Assembly: GCA_023055505.1 (NCBI GenBank)
Contig: JALIRH010000002.1
Coordinates: 17,752,937 to 17,816,936 of the forward strand
Direction: 5' to 3'
Source: Callipepla californica brunnescens
Lineage: Eukaryota > Chordata > Aves > Galliformes > Odontophoridae
DNA length: 64,000 bases
Below are positions 63,742 through 64,000 of this stretch, in pieces. Under the pieces are notes generated by a model that was given only the letters and a program-made list of their open reading frames with translations, did not search any database and was not told the DNA's origin. Each line of letters opens with the position of its first letter. The first letter of the stretch is position 1. The position numbers and the translations under genes were made by a program.

Positions 63742-64000
63742 AATTTTAGAAAACCTATCATACAGAATTTCTATAAAAATCAGTTTTACTTTTCAGGTGT
63801 TAATATATTTTGCACTCAATATATTATTTAAATATGGTACTGCTGTAATTATGGCATGCTTCATACAAAATACTGTAATATATTCACCTTGTAAGAAATC
63901 AATAACGTTATTAACAATTAATTTAGTTAATCACAGGGAAGTCTTTTTCTTTCATAGTTCAAATTTATTCTTCACAGGTTTTACTGCAGCAAACATGACC

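Larger units (their letters stand above)
41397..64000 (-). other. RIMS2: 5' flank of RIM2-gamma; intron of the long RIM2 isoforms
   Basis: The shared exon at 28149 is joined in long isoforms to an exon encoding, as I recall, the motif LPQLPPKGTLDRK. No such sequence is visible on the minus strand up to 64000, so the long-form intron is at least 35.8 kb. This stretch holds four CR1 copies, simple repeats and a tandem duplication. Several exon-like segments were tested by phase and rejected. Outside the listed repeats I see nothing further to annotate. Confidence 0.7.

Overview
The window is vertebrate nuclear DNA and almost certainly avian. At least twelve CR1 LINE fragments are scattered through it, several ending in the ATTCTATG-type 3' repeats typical of bird CR1. 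Galliform is my best guess; I cannot name the species from sequence alone. Almost every open reading frame here is chance or CR1 residue. One real protein-coding gene is present, on the minus strand.

That gene is the 3' part of RIMS2 (RIM2, an active-zone scaffold of the presynaptic terminal). Six coding exons can be read at base resolution, each with GT/AG borders and matching phases: 41396-41267, 28149-28008, 27140-27028, 26329-26228, 24813-24674 and 24229-24011. The first lies in a CpG island and encodes the short N-terminus of a RIM2-gamma-type protein, so the island around 41.0-41.8 kb is an internal promoter. The joined frame is 281 codons plus stop, with no frameshift or internal stop. 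The last five exons would also form the C-terminus of the long RIM2 isoforms, whose upstream exons I did not find and which should lie beyond 64 kb. The 3'UTR runs about 2.7 kb from 24010 to a polyadenylation signal at 21302-21297.

Layout: 1-21.27 kb is intergenic DNA downstream of RIMS2, with CR1 relics, simple repeats and an unexplained GC-richer patch just past the poly(A) site. 21.28-24.01 kb is the 3'UTR. 24.01-28.15 kb holds five compact coding exons. 28.15-41.27 kb is the 13.1-kb first intron of the gamma transcript. 41.0-41.8 kb is the CpG island and gamma first exon. 41.8-64 kb is upstream flank for gamma and intron for the long isoforms, and it contains a 2.5-kb CR1 copy with decayed endonuclease and reverse transcriptase regions.

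I found no rRNA, tRNA, CRISPR or viral element, and no clear new biological system. The items most worth checking are the internal promoter with its open, ATG-less 5' extension, two perfect tandem duplications of 54 and 52 bp, a 17-18 bp hairpin near the right edge, and a strong acceptor/donor pair 7 nt apart inside the long intron.
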